Of a stretch of DNA of 64,000 nucleotides, positions 1-12,100 are shown one piece after another (positions within the stretch are counted from its first letter, which is position 1; every line of letters starts with the position of its first letter). Origin of the DNA: Dipteris shenzhenensis (Eukaryota > Polypodiophyta > Polypodiopsida > Gleicheniales); NCBI GenBank assembly GCA_047967505.1, contig CM106538.1; one strand, 5' to 3'. The position numbers and the translations under genes are program-made. The notes beneath the pieces were generated by a model. It was not told where the DNA came from. It worked only from the letters and a program-made list of their open reading frames with translations, and did no database searches.

Positions 1-615
1 TGACAGTTGGTTGGCGCTAACGAACCTACGTTCCGTGGGCTGGGAGATTTAACGACAGAATATAGTTGACAGCACGCCGCCATCTGTTTCGCCGTAGCTT
101 TGGCCCTCCAAGCTCACGTAAACAGATCGTAGTTGGGACTTCTTTGGCCACTAGTTCCGCTTATATGCTGTAGCTAGTTGATTGCAAATTGCTCGGGCTG
201 CAAGCTGTGGGATTCGAAGTTCAGGGAGCACTCTATCTATTTTCCCTTTTGGTTTTCGTTATTCCTGTTTTGTCGGAAGCAATTAGATTTTCTTGGTCAT
301 CAGAGGTCGCAGTTGATGATGCTATGGCAAGAATAAATTATGCTTGAACAGATTATGCCTGTGTGTTTCAGTCGGAGTCAGATTGCAGGAATTTCCTTAG
401 TATAGGGAAAAGCGCCCTCTGTGAGATATGCCTGTATTAAATGCTTGATTAGTGTGAATGTGGGATTGCAGGAATTCCCTAGTATAGGGAATTGTGTTCA
501 GAGTGTTAGTACCCTGAATTGTGTCAGCTTGTGATTACAGTGTTCTAGGGGTGTTTTAAAAATTATTTAAAAAAAAAAAAAAAAAAGCCCCAAAACAAAA
601 CACCTACTGAACTAA
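1..615 (+). other. Copy A retrotransposon leader (5' UTR), partial
   Basis: Untranslated leader between the unseen PBS and the gag ATG at 616. Bases from about 460 on match copy B closely; bases 1 to about 360 do not match the corresponding part of copy B recognisably. It contains two short hairpin-forming motifs (about 392-410 and 473-493) and an A-rich tract (about 569-586) just before gag. Confidence 0.8.
392..493 (+). other. Pair of leader hairpins, copy A
   Basis: At 473-493 a 9-bp stem AATTCCCTA / TAGGGAATT closes a GTA triloop. A second, related hairpin is at 392-410, where one stem pair is T-G instead of C-G, which still pairs in RNA. Both have counterparts in copy B. The role is unknown; retroviral leaders often carry dimerisation or packaging signals, but that is only an analogy here. 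Confidence 0.6.
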
Positions 616-3600
616 ATGGAAGCAGAAGAAGGAGCTTCCAGGAGGGACCCTGGTGAATCAGGAGTCCGGCCGACCCAGCAGGGATCGCGCCCAGTAGCTC
701 ACACTTTATCTGGCAGGATTGCATTGCTGGAGGATGCCTTGCAACAGTTGTTAGCGCAGCAATTACAAGCCAATGCAGGGCAATCTGAACTTAGGAGAGC
801 GTTACAGAGTATGTCTGCCAGACCTTCTCGAGAAGAGAAGGGAAAGGCTCCAATGGAACTGGAGTCTAGTGTCCATACGGTCGAGCCTAGGAAGGCTAAA
901 GTGCCGAATATTGCGAATTACAGACCGGAAAAGTATTCTGGTCGGATGAACGACCGTAGCTCCGATGTCATTGAGACCTGGTTACACAAATGGGACGAGG
1001 CGTTCGCCATTTGTGAGATCAGAAATGACATCAAAAAGATCCGCGAGGCCACCCATATGTTTAGTGAGGCGGCGGATCGGTGGTGGATTAAACAACAAAA
1101 AGATGGCATAGCATCCACTACCTGGGAGGGGTTTAAAAGAGAGTTCAGGAAACACTTCTTACCTCCTGACGAGGGATCCCGAGCTTGGGATCAATATAGG
1201 AACCTTCGTCAGAGAAATTTATCAGTGGCAGAATACACTGATAAGTTTCGAGAGAGTGTAATGAAGGTTGACGAACCCCTGCCTCAATCAATCCAAGTGA
1301 AAGATTTCATATTTGGATTGAATGATCGAATAAAAATGGAAGTTCGGGCTAAGTACGCGAACACGCTAGATGATGCAATAGCTATAGCTCTGAACTACGA
1401 GGATGCCAAGGGCAGCAAGCCAAGTGGGTTTGCACAGGTCGGAACCCAGTATGGGTATCCGAAGAAGTCTGGGTTTAAGAAGAAGTGGGCTAGTAGAGGG
1501 AGTGGTTCGCAGCCGAGTGGTCAAGCCAAGCAGGCGAGACCGGCTGAAACTCCTAAACCGAGTACCACCATTGGAGTGAAAAGGAAAGTAACTCCAATGG
1601 CAGCCCGGGCTTGGTCTAAGTCTCCCTTGAACCCGGAACAAAGGGAAAAAGCGAGGAGAGAAGGCTTATGCTTTGGTTGCCTTCAACCTCATCAGTGGAG
1701 AGATTGTCCACGTAATAAAGATCGTCGGATGGCTGAGATGGTGATCTCAGAGTGCGACGTGGAGATGCAGGGAAGTCCCAGAGCGGAAGAGATGCAGATT
1801 CAGCTAGCGGGATCTTCTCAAAGGTTAGTACCTTGTTTGTTCTGTGTGTCTGTTACTAAGTTAGTGACGAGTGCACCTGATAACATCCTATCTAAGCCCG
1901 CAGCAACGGGGTATACAGTCTTCAATGATACGGAGTTAATCAAAATGAAAGGGCAAGTGGCCAGTCATGATGTCATTGTGTTGTTTGACTCAGCGTCAAC
2001 TCACAATGTGATTAACTCCAAGCTCGTGAAGAGGCTGAAATTAAAGACAAGTCCATCTGACTATGCGTATACAGTCAGGATGGCCGATGGAAGTTCAACT
2101 GAAGTATGGGACCAAAGGGTTACCCAGTTAGAGCTTCGGATTCAGGACTATGCTGAGAAGTTTGATTTTGAAATAACCAAGCTTGCTCATGCGGATATAG
2201 CCCTGGGAATGGCATGGCATTCTAGGAAGAATCCAGCCATTGATTGGAAAAAGCACGTATATCAATTCAAGATGAATGATGTGCTTTATGTCTTGCGAGG
2301 TGAAAGAGATATACCTCAGGGACCGTTGGTTTCCGTGATGGAAATCAGAAAGGCTCAAGTAGAGTTTTTATACCTTTGCACAGCATCGGTAGAGTCGGTG
2401 GATGAGTCTTCGGCTAGCACTGATGTTATGCAAAGTGATGAGATGGCCAAGCTGGCTAACCTTATAACAGAGGAGTTCTCTGAATGTTTTAGGGATGAAC
2501 TACCTTATGGGTTACATCCAGAGCGGAAAGTTTAGCATAAGATTGAGCTGATCCCGGGGGCAGAACCTGTAAATAGACCTCCCTATAGAATGAGCTTTAC
2601 TGAAGAAGCGGAGGTGCGTAGGCAACTGGAAGAATACCTCAAGTTGGGGCAGATTCAACCGAGTTTCTCACCTTTTGCTTCGCCAGTGATATTAAAGAGA
2701 AAAAAGGATGATACGTTTCGCCTCTGTATAGATTACAGAGCATTAAATAATATCACTGTTAAGCACAGGTATCCGATGGCTCGGATTGATGATTTGCTAG
2801 ATGCATTACATGGAGCCGTGATTTTCAGCAAGATAGATCTTAAGTGCGGCTATCATCAGATCCGGATTAGAGCCGAGGATGTGCATAAAACCGCTTTTAG
2901 AAGCAGGTTTGGTCATTATGAGTTTTTGGTAATGCCCTTCGGACTTACCAATGCTCCAGCGACCTTCGTCATGCTTATGAGCGATTTACTACGTCCGTAT
3001 ATCGGAAAGTTCGTAGTACATTTTATTGACGATATCTTGATATTCAGTAAAAGTGTTACTGAGCATTGTGAACACTTAAGGATAGTGTTCAGTACTTTGA
3101 GGAAAGCCAGTCTTTACCTGAATAAAAAGAAAACTATACTGTGTATGGTTAGGCTTGAGTACTTAGGGTTCATAATTACTCCACAGGGGGTAGAAATGGA
3201 TCCGAAGAAAGTGGCTGCGATACTAACTTGGCCAATCCCTCAGAGTCTGACCGCGTTGCGATCATTCTTGGGATTTGTCCAGTTTTATAGAAGGCATATC
3301 AAAGGATATTCCGGAATAGTATCGCCATTGACTGATCTGACCTCAGATAAAGTACCTTTTATATGGGGACAGAATCAACAAGAAAGTTTTAACACCATAA
3401 AACAAGCTGTGGTCACAGGACCGGTGTTAAAAATAGTTGATCCCCAGAAACCGTTGTTCCTAGAAACCGATGCAAGTGGCATTGCGGTAGGAGCAGTCCT
3501 CCTTCAAGAGGGAAGGCCAGTAGCCTTTGAAAGCAAGAAGCTTTCTCCCTCTCAAAGGAATTGGCCAACTCATGAATTAGAGTTGTATGCTGTTATCCAT

Positions 3601-5355
3601 GCTTTGAAAACATGGAGGCATTATCTGTATGGTTCAGAGTTTTATGTGGATGTGGATCATGATACTCTGAAACATTTCTATAAACAGCCTGACTTGAGGG
3701 GCCGCCAAGCTAGGTGGGCAGAGCTCATGCAGGAGTTTAATTTAACGATTTGGTACCGAAGAGGAAAAGATAATAAGGTTGCTGATGCGTTGTCTCGCAT
3801 TATGCACAACCTGAGTTTCACGGTATTAGAGAGTGCTCTAATGACCGAGATCAGAGAAACTCAGAAGGTGGACGAGTTTGTCCAGAGCTTATGGCCTAAG
3901 GCTCATGTGTTAAAACCCGGGGAAAATGAAAAGGATGACCTGGCATCCAGAAAAGGCCAAACGTATGCAAGATATACCATAAGGGATGGTATGCTAGTTA
4001 GAAATGGCAAGGTTGTAGTACCTGGTCAGAATGATCTCAGGCAGAGAGTCATTCGACAATGCCATGATAGCCCGTGTGCGGGACATCCAGGAGTCGAGAA
4101 GACATATGATCTCGTGAAGCGAGATTTCTTTTGGCCAAAGATGAAAAAGCATATTCATGAATATGTGACACGGTGTTTCTCGTGTCAGGTAAGTAAGGCC
4201 GAGCGGGTGAAGCCACCCGGACTTTTACAGCCCTTGGAAATACCACTAAGTAAGTGGGAGAGCATTTCCATGGACTTTATTGTAGGGCTACCTGCAACAC
4301 AAGGAGGGTATAATTCTATCCTTGTGGTGGTTGATCGTCTAACCAAGATGGCTCACTTCATTCCGACTAGAGAGTCTGTTAGTGCCCCGCAAGTAGCGGA
4401 TTTGTTTATTAGACATATATTTCGTCTGCATGGATTGCCTAGATCCATAGTGTCAGACAGAGATGTTAGGTTTACAGGTCACTTTTGGACAGCGGTATTT
4501 GAGACACTAAGGACTGAGTTGGGAATGAGTAGTGGGGATCATCCTGAGACGGATGGTCAGACGGAGAGAGTCAACCAGACTTTAGAGGATATGCTGAGGG
4601 CATATGTGTCATCGAGGCAACATACATGGGACAAGTGGTTGCCATTGTTGGAGTTTGCCTACAATGATAGGAAACATTCATCTACGGGGTTCAGTCCGTT
4701 TGAACTGAACTATGGTTATAGACTAGCTAATCCAACTATAGTTGGAGTACCTCAGAAAGTGCCTAGTGCCGCGAACTTTGTAGTTCAGATGCGGGAGATG
4801 CTAGCAATTGCGAGAGCTAACATCCGCCAGGCTATGGATAGAGCCAAGGTGTATGCGGATGAAAATCGGTCTATAAGAGTATTTGAAGAAGGAGAAAAAG
4901 TTTTTCTCAGAATTCCTTCGCACTCGAAGTCATTGACTTCAGGGGAGTGTGCTAAGTTATCACCTCGATACTGTGGGCCGTGGTTAATTCTAAAGAGAAT
5001 AGGCAGTGTAGCCTATAAATTAGAATTGCCACAGGGGTGTAAGGTGCACCCGGTTTTTCATGTTTCACGCTTAAAGAAATTTTTACATACAGGTGACTCA
5101 CTAATCGAAGGTGTGGTTTTGTTTCAGGAGATAGAGGATATTGCAAGGCGCAAACCAAGCGCAAACCAACAAGAATCCTGGACCGAGGAACAATGCAAAT
5201 ACGAAATCGGAAGATACCCACGGTGTTGGTTGCATGGCATGGTCAGCCTCTATCCGAAGCTACCTGGGAATCCGTATATCAGTTGCGGAGAGTGTTCCCA
5301 GACTTTATCATCGAGGACGCTGATGTCTGAAGAGGGAAGGAATGTTACGCTCTAG
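616..5355 (+). pseudogene. gag-pol polyprotein of copy A, disrupted
   Basis: The frame opens at ATG 616, 14 bases after an A-rich leader end, and aligns with the intact 1567-residue frame of copy B. Residues 1-640 cover Gag with a zinc knuckle [13 protein letters not shown] (about residue 352) and an aspartic protease with LFDSAS (about 458). A TAG at 2533-2535 replaces the CAG of copy B; reading continues in the same frame through RT ([10 protein letters not shown] near 705, FIDD near 803), RNase H (ETDAS near 950) and integrase (HHCC zinc motif near 1148-1195, then D, D and E of the catalytic triad). An 11-bp tandem duplication (5148-5158 and 5159-5169) shifts the frame and replaces the chromodomain tail by unrelated residues, ending at 5355 inside the LTR. 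Gag could be made; full-length Pol needs read-through of the stop, and the tail would still be altered. Confidence 0.95.
5329..5342 (+). other. Polypurine tract, copy A
   Basis: All-purine GAAGAGGGAAGGAA directly before the LTR start TGTTACG at 5343. This is the expected primer for plus-strand DNA synthesis. The same tract precedes the 3' LTR of copy B. Confidence 0.85.
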
Positions 5356-5802
5356 CCGAGGTAGCATGACCTCGGAAGAATCAGTCGACATTTCCCTTAT
5401 AGGATCTATCTTTGTAATATATGTGTTTGCGCTTTATGTAAATGATCGGGAGGGATTAATGTCAAGGTCCTAGGTGAGGGTTGATAGCACCAGACTAGAT
5501 AGATCTGAGACCAAGGGCCTAGTGCAAAGATTGTGCCTAAGGGGCAAGGAATTAAATGCATCCCAAGAGAGGGGTGAAATGTTGCATTAGGAAGGCCCTA
5601 TATGGATGACATGTGGCATCTAGATCTATCTAGGGATTTGGGGTCTGTCAAGGCTAGTGAGAGAAGATAAGGATTTAGTTTTACGTGATTTCGTACACAA
5701 CTCTATCTCTCTTGCTTGGGAGTCTTGGCAGAATTGGCTGGGAGGAAAAGAAAGGTGCTACTCCCGTGATATCTGCAGTGAGAAAATCAGAGATAGGTGA
5801 CA
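5343..5802 (+). repeat. 3' LTR of copy A
   Basis: Starts with TG after the polypurine tract. The first 320 or so bases match the LTR of copy B with only scattered differences; after about 5655 similarity drops sharply and returns only in islands (for example GGTGCTACTCCCGTGAT). I place the end at GGTGACA (5802) by comparison with the TTACA end of copy B; a CA 10 bases further on is an alternative. The target duplication cannot be tested because the 5' LTR is not in the window. Confidence 0.8.
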
Positions 5803-5859
5803 GATAGCTGACAGAAGCAGCTCAAAGAAAAAAAAGAAATACGGGAGTAAGACAAGAAC

Positions 5860-7500
5860 AAAGTAGAGGAATGTTGGATTTAGAAAAATTGCTCTTATTG
5901 ATGCGCCAAGAGCGCAAGCATGAGGAGGCAATTAGACGCGACCAGATGGTCCAAGCCTAGAAGCAACACAGACTCAACCGAGAAACCATGTTGCTCTAGT
6001 AACTACAGATTTTGGCCACTATGTAGGCTAGCATGAGCACAATAGTTCTTGCCACACAAGCCTTGACATCAACCAAGGTCACTCCACTCACTCGGTCCAT
6101 GCCGAACTTCATGAAATATATCGGTAAGTGTGACCACCCAGCTAATTTACAGTTTATTCATGAGTTTGTTGCTCACTTTTCGTTAGCATGCATTCAGGAT
6201 GAACGAGACAAAGTTTAGAGTGAGCCCATTACAAAAGTTCGTGGCTATGCCATTTGGTCTCAAGAATGCACCGCGAACTTTTAACAAAGTTATGTCTTGG
6301 GTGTTTGCTGAGTACATAGGAGTGTGTCTATTCATCTTTTTGGATGATGTTTTAAATTTTTTAAGTACAGCGGAGCAACACTTAAGAGATGTGTGGAAGG
6401 CCCTTCAGCTTTTGCGCGATTGGCTCTATCTCAATGCTAAAAAGAGCGAGTTTGGGCTGATGGAAATACAATATCTGGGCTTATTATCAGTGTAGATGGC
6501 ACCCGCTTGGACCTTGAAAAGATTCAGGCCATCACAAGCTGGGCAGTCTGCACGATGGCTCAGGAGATCCGGTCCTTTGTTGGGCTTTGCTAGGCTTACA
6601 GCTTTCACATGCTTGGATTCTCCACCATTGCAGTATCCTTAACAAATTCACTAAAAGGGGGTTAAGACACACCGATAAAAGATTTTAGTCACCTTACAGA
6701 GGTTGGCCACCACAACTCCAGTTATAAAGATAGTGTGGGGTGGTGATTTAAGCACACGTAATCTATGCTTGTAGAAAAGCCACCCATCTTGCATTGAGCA
6801 ATGACCAGGTGTGAGAGTCCTGGCTAACTGGTACTACGTGCCGAACTCCAATGAATCTGCATATTGCGCCTTCATACAATCAAGGTCTTTCCCTTGGATC
6901 TCGAGCACAGTGGCCCCTTGAAAATGGTGTGGCCTTATTAAGCTCTTGGTGCACTAGTGCATCCCCACTCACCCCACTCATCATTTTGTTGGAGAGTAGA
7001 CCTCTACATCGAGCTGTAAAGCATACCATCCCTCTGAGCCAAGTTACCATCGTCCATGTGGATACTCAATGTGTGCGCCATAGTCACGAAATACTATTGA
7101 GTGTGCATCTCGAGATCTCTTAGACTATTGGATAGTGCCACCGGGCTAACTCTTGAACGTCTATTCTGCATCAATAATGTGTGCCATCTCATCCCATCTG
7201 CACATCCACATGCTAATGGGGAGGCCTCCATGGGCCAAAATACATATATCTCTCTTGGATGGTGGTTGGATTATAGAGTCACCTACCAATGTGGGTGGTG
7301 GTGGTGTGGCAGGACATTGGCTCAGGTTTGCTCAGGCAAGGACCACGCTCTTCGTCCCACTACGTAGAGTGCCCTTCCCATAGCTAGAGTTGCCATAGAG
7401 CATGGTCCAGGCACCTAGGTTGATAACTCATCACTTGTCTTGTTGTCCAACCACTTTGACCATCTATCATGCTACCATATTAAGAGAGTGCTCAAAATTG
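5860..7500 (+). mobile_element. Degraded Ty3/gypsy remnant
   Basis: The element that flanks copy A on the right. At 6199-6600 an RT fragment is readable: AMPFGLKNAPRTFNKVMSW, the catalytic motif FLDD in VCLFIFLDDVLNF, then YLNAKKSEFG and, after a stop, a matching piece of the RT thumb. About 5875-5960 reads like the glutamate- and arginine-rich part of a gag (MLDLEKLLLLMRQERKHEE). Parts of 6990-7250 may be decayed integrase, but I could not identify its catalytic residues. Stops and frameshifts throughout show a dead copy, clearly older than copy A and of another gypsy lineage. Confidence 0.7.
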
Positions 7501-9102
7501 TAATGTCTCGGTATAGGACACGAGGCCCTAGCCGAAGTACTGAAGTTGCCTTTATAGTGCAAAACAAAGGGAGGTCTTTAATTATGTTTGATAAATTATT
7601 TGACTCTAAAAGCACCTCACTCTAAGAGAATTGTCCCTATCAATGCAGCGATGGATCCTTATTTGCATGGCTTAGTCCCTCTTATCAGGTGTTAGGGATG
7701 GGTGTGTCAATGTTCACTATTCATTGTCTAGCTCTCCTTAAGTGCGCTATATTAGCAAATCACTAGCAACTGTGCTATTTTGTTCCCAAGGACCTGGCTG
7801 GGCCATTGTTGCGCTATGTCCAACCATCGTACTTATAGGCCGTCCCCAAGATGGCTCCCTCTGATGTAGATCTAGGAGGCTACATGATTGAGAGCAAGTT
7901 TGAGGAAAAACAATTGAATATTAATTGATGTCAAATCAAGTACATGAGCCCTATTTTATAGGCCGAGGAGCGTTGTCTTTACACAGACTTACTTCATAGA
8001 TGATGTCAGTGAGGTGACATCACACATAATGAAATCTAATCTTGACCCTGTCTAGAGGCCAAGGGTAACCCAACAAGCTCATCTACAAGGAGGGGATGGG
8101 AGGGATGAAGAGACGTGGAAAAAGGCATTGCAACGAGAAGGAAGGTAACGGAGCAGGGAGACGTGAGAGGAGTGGAGGGAAGGAAGAGGGTGAGGTGCAT
8201 GGTGTGGTGGGTATCAGTGCAAGGAGGAGAGTCTACTATCTAGGAGCTGAGCTGCTAGATGTTGTGAACTATTATTGCTCATGAATGTCAATGAGAAATT
8301 GAGGACCCAGAAAATAAGCTTTGCTAGACTCTATCATGTCAGCTTCTTTTTCTGGCTACTGCTATGATCATCAACTCTTGAGTGCGTGGAATTTTCAGGA
8401 ATATGTGACCTTAGTTGTGTATGATGCTTTCATTCTATGCTATGCATTGCTAAGTCTGCTGCTTGAAGTATCTTTGAGAGGAATTTTACAAATGAATAGT
8501 TTATATTTGTGCTTAAAGTTAACTTAGAAAGAAATTTTCTTTGGTAATTTAAATATTACTGAATTGAAGACTTTCCAATGTTGGTATGTTGGATAGCACC
8601 TTGGACTTCACAAATTTACTTGATACGGTAGTCTTCTTATACAATTTGTGGAAAAATTGAAGACAAGCAATACCTACTTTTTAGTCATTCAAGCAGAAGA
8701 TCTAGGTCTGCATCTACTCAGGTCCAGCTTCTATACATGGAGGATATGTGATTTGTACTTACCAGAATTTATACTCATGCTTATGGCTTGCAGATTGCTA
8801 TAGTTCTCTTATATTAACATGTTTCACTGTGCTTGTCCAATTGACTGATGTAGTATACTGCCAATGTAAAGGCTGCAGACAGTCAAGCGTCAGGTGAAGA
8901 TGGTAACCACGGAGATTTTTTTGATTTTATTGGAGAAGACAGGTTCAAATTCCCTCTTAAGCCACATTATTTTGTAGATTCCTTTAGAAAAGTATCTGAA
9001 CGATGGCCAATATTTTGATGTTGCTTTTGAGTCTTCCAACTTCCAGTATCCTTGCTATGGTTTCTATTGATTTCATCAAAACCTGTTTTGAGGGATAAAC
9101 AG
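7500..9102. other. Non-coding stretch upstream of the PHD-gene exons
   Basis: About 7860-8080 looks like the edge of an old LTR element but has no paired copy here. 8090-8200 is purine-rich. From 8285 the sequence is AT-rich without repeat or coding signal and reads like intron. I searched it for the RING-coding exon that this gene family has upstream of its PHD finger and did not find it. Confidence 0.4.
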
Positions 9103-9172
9103 GGATCAGTGGAGTGATGCCAATGAAGAGGATGGGTCACTTTCCTTCCCATCTTATTTCATTGATGAAGAT
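9103..9172 (+). CDS. PHD gene, in-window exon 1
   Basis: Acceptor ...AAACAG before 9103 and donor GTATGG at 9173. The first base completes a split codon from an upstream exon; the rest reads [19 protein letters not shown] and [16 protein letters not shown] is the conserved lead-in to the PHD finger. There is no in-frame ATG, and a TGA lies in frame just upstream, so earlier exons must exist. The acceptor is less certain than the donor. Confidence 0.75.
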
Positions 9173-12100
9173 GTATGGCTCCATCCGTGCTATTCTAACT
9201 TCTGCTCCATATGATGGTTTTTGTTACCTCGCTTCTTTAAGGAAAACTTTATTTTCCCTTAAATTTTAATGCATTTCCAGTTCCTTTCAGAACAAAAATA
9301 ATTGGTCTTTTTCCTTTTTGGCTTTGTAGGCAGTTGTTTGCCTTGATGGAGATGGTTGCCGAGTCCGAGTAGGTCTTGCAGCAGAAGATGGGGAATCTGG
9401 TTTTGAGGATACATCAGTGGCATGCGACTCCTGTGATTGCTGGTGCAACATCTTTTATTGATTCTCATTGATATGCAATTCTTATATTGCTTTTGTTGAG
9501 CGTTAAGGATCAATGTGACGATGTTGCAAAATTCCTTTGTTGAGCGTTAAGGCGTTAAGGATCAATGTAGTGATGTTGCAGAATTCAAAGAAGGTCATGT
9601 TATGGAGCAAGTTGAGCAGGAAAAAGTTACCGGAAAAGTTTTGTAAAGCTTATTTTCTGTGCTCTGGACATACAGGTATCATGCAACGTGTGTTGGATAC
9701 AAAGCTGAATCTCAAAGTGGAGGATCCTGGCTTTGCCCAAGGTTTATTTGCACTGTGGACATTTGTTTTTTGTCTTTCAATGCTTTTCCAGTCTGCTATG
9801 GGTGTTAGTCGGTTGCATTCAGCGTGAAAATATTCAGCATTGAAGGGCATTTAGAGAAGGCACTATAAATGAATTCAGTTCAATCAGCTTTGATGCCTCA
9901 AAGCTTGTTGGAAAAAAAGAATACGAGAAAAGTATCCTGATTGAAGTAGTTAACTATGTAAGTATGGGCAAAAGAGTGGCAGTGCAAAATGGGGCTTTGT
10001 TGATTTGCAACCCTTCAAAGAATTTTATTAACTAACCAGGCTGCTATCCCATCTTGATAAAATCTTCATGGTAGGTAGGACAGGATTGATATGTATGCTA
10101 GTGATCCTGCATTACAAGGGCTAAGCAAAACAATCTCCAGCAGAAAGGGATCAGGGTGGTTACCTGGTTGGATATGATGATCTGAGTTCCTTGAATCATT
10201 CAGAGGTCAAATTGCAGAGGGGGGAACATACAATAAAAGGTGGCCTCATTCTCATTCGTCTATCAAATTTCTGTTTTCCATAAAAATTAATATAGCCCTA
10301 GCAAGGACACGATCTGTGACGTATTCCTTTCTCTATACCTTAGACTTATGGATGGTTTGATGAATGGACACTTGTGGAAGGGTATGCCCTTTCGACGGGA
10401 CACTTCCTATGAGGCACAACCCTTCACAAGAGACACATTCTATTGAAGAGACACTACCATTGTAATGTACCCTCTCGTTAGGGTCACACCCTTCACAAGG
10501 GGTACAGACCTCTTCATGCACATACACTTTGGAGTACACACGTTTTCATGTGTGACTCTTCACTCTCTATATAAGAGAGACCCAACTGTATGGACGATAC
10601 ACTACAGACACTCAAGCAATACACAAATATTCCATTACAGTCTCTTTTCTGTGCCTTAGCACATTTCTAAATATAGTAAATCTAGGATTTCTTACAGTGG
10701 TATCAGAGCTAATTTTGCTACTGCTTGTAGGAAATGCCCCCCACCTTCTAGCACCTTTCTGATTATCTACTTCCACTAGAAGGATATCCATGCACTTTGT
10801 GCATGGAAGAGATGGAGAGAATGAGCGTAAAAAATTTTAGTGCCAACCCCACCTAAGTCATCAGTGGCCTCTCTATCTTCCTCACATCATGAGTTGATGT
10901 GAATGGACACGACAAAAATTGTGTCTTTTGCTTAGTTTCGTAGTGGAGACTCATCACTCTATTGGGCACTCTGTATAAGAGCAATCAGCCTACGCTTGCA
11001 GCCCACTCAATGGCAGCGCAAAGGCATCATGACATTAGGCTGCAACATATCAACCATATTGGCCAATATACATCCACATATCCCCTCAATCATAGCATCA
11101 AGAAGCTCCAACTTTGGGCATCCACCACAGGATCAGTCTCAACTAGAGTGCAGGCAATGAGTAAATTTCCTATTTATGGCATCAAATATTCCTCAATAGA
11201 GCATAACCACACCTTCGGTAACAAGGCATCCACTTGTCACAATTTAGATAAACTGATTTTCTGTTTGTACCTACAGTTCCTACTCCTAGGCACAATCTAT
11301 GCCAATCCTTGCAAACGAAACTAAAAATGGAGGAAAGAAAAGGAAATGGAAGGTGTCACCCAGGGGGGCTGAGACTCCTGCTGCACCTGTTTGGGAGGGT
11401 GCTGGGTCCTGGCCTGCTGATTCTTCTTGCTTTGTGGGGGTGGGGGGGGAGGAGCCCAGCCTTGGCCGCGGGGGCAATCTCTGGCTAGATCCATCTCCTG
11501 CAACGAAGACACTGGCTTGGTAACCGAGAAATCTCCACTCGCTGGCGAAGTGTACCCTCCTCAAGGGTCTCAAGGAGGATCAACTTTGGGAGGGACTCCG
11601 GGCTCTCAATCACCAGTTTGATCCTGGGGACCCCATCATCTGCTGCTACCACTGATGTGGCCGAATCTGGCGGGGACTCTAGCACAGTGCCAAACGCTTG
11701 ACCAATGGAGGGGAGGATGGCTCTATATTCCTTAGGGAGTCTCGGGAAGTAGAGCGTAATCAGAAAACGAGGAACATGGTGTGTCATGTCCATGTCCTCC
11801 ACTGTAAAGCCATGGTACCAAGGGACGAGGTACACCAAATGCGGGCCAAGGAGTGTGGGACTCTGCTCCACAAGTGCAAAGATGGTAGCGGGGGAGCTCA
11901 ATTGGATGAGGAAGACGCCTCTTCCGTAGATGGTGACTTCTTGAATGTGGTCGCCATCTAGTGCCAAGATCGCCTAGATCCACTCTCGCACTTGTCTCCT
12001 TGTGAGTGTGAGGCCTCACGATCGCCTTGTCCTGGAGGGATTGAACTGCTTGCTGTATCTGTTGCTTGTCGGTTGGAGAAAGAAGGACCTTAACGGCTGT

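Larger units (their letters stand above)
1..5802 (+). mobile_element. Ty3/gypsy chromovirus, copy A (5' LTR outside window)
   Basis: Seen: leader (1-615), a gag-pol frame with domain order Gag, protease, RT, RNase H, integrase and a disrupted C-terminal chromodomain region, a polypurine tract and a 3' LTR starting TGTTACGCTC at 5343. The 5' LTR and PBS lie left of the window, judged from copy B (24387-31124), whose leader is about 1.07 kb. The coding region is almost identical to copy B, but this copy carries an in-frame TAG and an 11-bp duplication, so it is not autonomous as it stands. The right end abuts an older gypsy remnant. The domain order with integrase before a chromodomain-like tail places it among plant chromoviruses; the lineage within them (Galadriel, Reina, Tekay, CRM) I cannot settle. 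Confidence 0.95.
10315..10709 (+). mobile_element. LTR end plus primer-binding site of a lost retrotransposon
   Basis: The stretch ends TTCTTACA directly before GTGGTATCAGAGC, the layout of a 5' LTR end followed by an initiator-tRNA-Met PBS. Within it CTCTATATAAGAGAG (about 10564-10578) is a good TATA box. The 5' limit is a guess (TGTGACG near 10315). About 500 bases of internal sequence follow without recognisable gag, so only the left end seems to remain. Confidence 0.6.

Noticed and set aside
3022-3033. FIDD in place of the usual YxDD at the reverse-transcriptase active site.
   Set aside because: Phe at this place is common in plant Ty3/gypsy elements and is present in intact copy B, so it is not a defect.
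5803-5812. Alternative LTR end for copy A at CTGACA.
   Set aside because: GGTGACA at 5802 gives a length nearer to copy B (460 against 468) and lines up better; it remains uncertain without the 5' LTR.
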